A stretch of 8,094 bases of DNA, taken from contig CANFPR010000035.1 in the NCBI GenBank assembly GCA_947448975.1, positions 1 to 8,094 of the forward strand, read 5' to 3'. Shown one piece after another: positions 5,972 to 8,094 of this stretch. Positions within the stretch are counted from its first letter, which is position 1. Every line of letters starts with the position of its first letter. Source of the DNA: Micrococcales bacterium. Its GTDB lineage: Bacteria; Actinomycetota; Actinomycetes; Actinomycetales; Microbacteriaceae. Below the pieces are notes generated by a model. It was not told where the DNA came from, did no database searches, and worked only from the letters and a program-made list of their open reading frames with translations. The position numbers were made by a program, and so were the translations under genes.

Positions 5972-6939
5972 TTCCAAAGAACAAGGCACACAAGGGCCTA
6001 ACCATTCAAGTTTTGGCTGGCGGTATCTCTCACGAACGCGAAATCTCGCTAAAGTCGGGCCGACGCGTGGCCGATGCGCTCACCGAGGCCGGCGCAACCG
6101 TGATCATGCGCGAACCAGACCACGAACTCCTTGCCAACATCAAAAAAGACAAGCCCGATGTCATCTGGCCGACCCTGCACGGTGCTTCTGGCGAGGATGG
6201 TGCACTTCGCGACATCCTTGCACTCACCGGCGTGCCATTCGTTGGCGCTTCTGGCCCCGCCTCGCGCCTGGCCTGGGATAAATCAATCGCCAAGGTTTTG
6301 GTTAGCAAAGCCGGAGTTCAGACTCCTGCATCGATCACCCTGCCGAAAGACACGTTCAAAGAGCTCGACGCCGATGGCGTTTTGGCTGCCGTAACGGCCT
6401 CGCTTGCCTTGCCGTTGGTGGTTAAGCCCGCCCGAAGCGGATCTGCGCAGGGGGTAACCATCGTTCGCAAGGCCGAAGACCTCTCTCGCGCGATGATCGA
6501 TGCTTATGTTTACTGCGATGTAGCCATCATCGAGCGTTTTGTCGAAGGTACCGAGCTGGCCATCAGCGTTATCGACCTCGGCGCGGGTCCACTTGCGCTG
6601 CCAGCCGTTGAAGTTGTGCCTTCGAGTGGCTATTTCGGCTACCAAGAGCGCTACACCGCTGGCGAAACCGAGTATTTCGTGCCGGCAAGGCTCAAAAAGA
6701 CCGTCGCCGAGCGTGCGGGCAAGATGGCAATCTTGGTTCACGAGCTTTTGGGCCTTCGTCACCTGTCTCGCATCGACATGATCGTCGATGCCAAAGGTGT
6801 GGCTTGGTTCTTGGAGGCCAACGTTTTGCCTGGACTAACCGAGACTTCGCTGCTACCTCAGGCTATTTTGGCCGAAGGGCACTCGCTCGGTCAGGTTTAC
6901 TTGAGCTTGGCTGAGGCCGCACTTCGCGGCCGCGGCTAA
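5968..6939 (+). CDS. ddl: D-alanine--D-alanine ligase-like ATP-grasp enzyme
   Basis: ATP-grasp ligase of 323 residues, compact compared with the usual actinobacterial Ddl (around 350 or more) and closer to E. coli DdlB. Ddl joins two D-alanines for peptidoglycan precursors. Motifs: GGISHEREISLKSG (18-31) with Glu23, LHGASGEDG (70-78), VVKPARSGSAQGV (151-163) with Lys153 and Ser159, ERFVEGTEL (189-197), the omega-loop GYFGYQERYTAGETEYFVPA (221-240), RIDMIV (268-273) and LEANVLPGLTETSLLP (282-297) with metal ligands Asp270, Glu283 and Asn285. The Glu-Ser-Tyr triad known from DdlB (E15/S150/Y216) maps to E23/S159/Y229, so D-Ala-D-Ala rather than D-lactate ligation is favoured. Two changes, the second serine of GSS to Ala160 and DdlB Tyr210 to Phe223, leave some doubt. 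Start GTG overlaps the aminotransferase stop, with GAGAGGG (5955-5961) six bases upstream. Confidence 0.88.
   Translation: MIPKNKAHKGLTIQVLAGGISHEREISLKSGRRVADALTEAGATVIMREPDHELLANIKKDKPDVIWPTLHGASGEDGALRDILALTGVPFVGASGPASRLAWDKSIAKVLVSKAGVQTPASITLPKDTFKELDADGVLAAVTASLALPLVVKPARSGSAQGVTIVRKAEDLSRAMIDAYVYCDVAIIERFVEGTELAISVIDLGAGPLALPAVEVVPSSGYFGYQERYTAGETEYFVPARLKKTVAERAGKMAILVHELLGLRHLSRIDMIVDAKGVAWFLEANVLPGLTETSLLPQAILAEGHSLGQVYLSLAEAALRGRG
6915..6931. terminator. GC-only hairpin at the convergent ddl/nhaA ends
   Basis: GGCCGC (6915-6920), a 5-base loop, and GCGGCC (6926-6931) form a perfect 6-bp all-GC stem inside the last ddl codons. On the minus strand it begins five bases after the nhaA stop, where a terminator would lie, but no U tract follows. 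It might slow polymerase from either side. Alternatively it is only GC-rich coding sequence. Confidence 0.25.
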
Positions 6940-8060
6940 AGCGCGGGGCTCTTTCTAGAAGCTAGCGCCCATGCGCCTGCCGCCATCGAAACCACCATGG
7001 CGATCAACGTAGCCACGATTGCGGTGGTTGCAAGGCTAGATGAGGCACCAAACACCGAATTGGCAACCAAGAGTGCCACCGTGAACCCGATTCCGCCCAA
7101 CACCGAGATTCGCAAGTAGTCGCCTGCGCGCATCCCAGTAAATGACTCGCCCCTAGCCAAGGCCCTGCCAAGCAGCGCGCCGGCCGTGATACCAATGATC
7201 TTGCCGATTGGGCGAAGCAAGATGGCAATGCTGAGTGCCGAGCCAATGACGAATGGCGTCGCGGTACCGCCGAGGCTTACTCCGGCCGCAACCAGCGCAA
7301 ATAGCGGCAAAATAACCAGTGAAACCCAAGGATGCAGCGCCTCCTCAAGTTTCTCGATGAGCCCCGTTGGCACGAGCAGACCCAGAATCACGCCGGTCAC
7401 TAGCGGCGAGACACCCGATTGCAGGGTGCAATACCAAGCGAGTACCGCTGGCACCACTGAAATCAGGCGTATCCATGCTGTTTGGCTGCGCAAAACCAGG
7501 GCGAAGGCTGCCAAACAGACCGCCGCGAGCATGAGCGAGCCAAGGTTTAGGTTGGCGGTTAGAAAAATTGCGATGACCAAGATGGCAATCAGGTCGTCGA
7601 TGACCGCAAAAGACAGCAGAAAGGCCCTCGCTGAGCGCGGCATGTTTCTGCCGAACACAGCGAATATCGCCAAGGCAAAGGTGACATCTGTGGCCATCGG
7701 TACCGGCCAGCCCGCGCCGGCCTGCCCGCCAACCAGAGCAACGAATACGAGAGCAGGCACAATCGCCCCGAAAAGCGCCGCGAATCCAGGAACAAGTATC
7801 GCGCTGGGCTTTTTTAGAGCTCCGATGGTGGCTTCGCGCTTGAGTTCTAGGCCGATCAGCAAAAAAAAGCCGGTCATCAGGCCTTCGCCTAGCCAGTGGG
7901 TGACCGTCAGATTCAGGTCGGTAAATGGCACGGCTAGCGATGTTTCACGTAAAACATTGAACACGGATGCCCAGGGGGAGTTTGCCAGCGCGAGCCCAAT
8001 AACGGCCGCAATCAAAAGTAGGAGGGCTGCGTTTCGCTCGATCTTGAAGAATGAGAGCAT
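6936..8060 (-). CDS. nhaA: Na+/H+ antiporter NhaA
   Basis: Cytoplasmic-membrane antiporter that expels Na+ (or Li+) in exchange for protons, for salt and alkaline-pH tolerance. 374 residues, close to E. coli NhaA (388), with no extra fused domain. Signatures: GLELKRE (70-76), GWPVPMATDVTFALAIFAVFG (117-137) with Asp125, AVIDDLIAILVIAIF (152-166) with the ion-binding pair Asp155/Asp156, LRPIGKIIGI (282-291) with Lys287, and LGGIGFTVALLVA (321-333). These correspond to D133, D163/D164 and K300 of the E. coli protein, so it should be active. The ATG at 8060 has GAAAGG (complement of 8066-8071) five bases upstream. Its TAG stop overlaps the ddl TAA stop as CTAA. The gene faces the rest of the cluster and interrupts the usual path toward parB/parA. 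Codons 35-41 contain a parS-like site with the gene's only TTA. Confidence 0.96.
   Translation of the reverse strand: MLSFFKIERNAALLLLIAAVIGLALANSPWASVFNVLRETSLAVPFTDLNLTVTHWLGEGLMTGFFLLIGLELKREATIGALKKPSAILVPGFAALFGAIVPALVFVALVGGQAGAGWPVPMATDVTFALAIFAVFGRNMPRSARAFLLSFAVIDDLIAILVIAIFLTANLNLGSLMLAAVCLAAFALVLRSQTAWIRLISVVPAVLAWYCTLQSGVSPLVTGVILGLLVPTGLIEKLEEALHPWVSLVILPLFALVAAGVSLGGTATPFVIGSALSIAILLRPIGKIIGITAGALLGRALARGESFTGMRAGDYLRISVLGGIGFTVALLVANSVFGASSSLATTAIVATLIAMVVSMAAGAWALASRKSPAL
7941..7956. promoter_or_regulatory. parS-like ParB-binding site inside nhaA
   Basis: TGTTTCACGTAAAACA matches the conserved palindromic parS site TGTTTCACGTGAAACA at 15 of 16 positions, with a single G-to-A change at position 11. 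ParB bound at parS loads the segregation complex near the origin of most bacterial chromosomes, and the 16-mer is conserved across phyla. The site encodes N-V-L-R-E-T of NhaA and uses the only TTA leucine codon I find in that gene. The match is seen directly; binding by ParB is inferred. The gene neighbourhood, next to the parB end of the origin block in relatives, fits well. Confidence 0.7.
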
Positions 8061-8094
8061 CGTGGCCTTTCGGGGTTGGCAAATACGTGCCGAC

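Noticed and set aside
6936..8060. nhaA as a recently acquired mobile insertion
   Set aside because: No flanking repeats, integrase or evident change in base composition, and the overlapping stop codons suggest a long-settled arrangement.

Overview
The window looks like an origin-proximal core region of an actinobacterial chromosome, probably Microbacteriaceae and perhaps one of its small-genome freshwater (Luna-type) lineages. The order pcnA (leftward) | NUDIX hydrolase - DUF6049-type protein - murJ - trxB - trxA is the conserved block that lies beside oriC in many Actinomycetota; in Mycobacterium tuberculosis it is Rv3907c-Rv3914. Moderate GC, very tight gene spacing, GTG/TTG starts and an unusually short DUF6049 protein suggest a streamlined genome. 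The lineage call is inference from gene order and protein style, not from a search.

Layout: positions 1-563 (minus) hold the N-terminal 187 codons of the CCA-adding tRNA nucleotidyltransferase, cut by the window edge. Only 32 bp separate its start from a divergent NUDIX hydrolase (596-1066). Then, rightward, come a short DUF6049-like membrane-anchored protein (1076-1657), the lipid II flippase MurJ (1654-3294), thioredoxin reductase (3327-4247) and thioredoxin (4291-4611), closed by two tandem hairpins. A second rightward unit holds a fold-type I aminotransferase (4712-5971) overlapping a D-Ala-D-Ala ligase-like ATP-grasp enzyme (5968-6939). A leftward NhaA Na+/H+ antiporter (6936-8060) converges on it with overlapping stop codons. 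No gap exceeds 300 bp, and I see no tRNA, rRNA, IS element, CRISPR or prophage gene.

Functionally the genes cover tRNA 3'-end maturation, nucleotide clean-up, cell-wall precursor export and synthesis (murJ, ddl), thiol-disulfide homeostasis (trxB/trxA), amino-acid metabolism and Na+/pH homeostasis.

The most interesting content is chromosome-maintenance DNA hidden inside coding sequence. Two perfect DnaA boxes (TTATCCACA) form an 11-bp inverted repeat inside the aminotransferase gene. A 15/16 match to the ParB-binding parS site lies inside nhaA. All three sites use codons otherwise absent or nearly absent from their host genes (TTA, ATA, TTA), which suggests selection on the DNA rather than the protein. 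Another notable pattern is a pair of nearly identical leaderless-type promoters (TAGTCT, 6 nt, start codon) ahead of the NUDIX and DUF6049 genes. I found no new defence or mobile system; the protein-coding content is ordinary core genome.
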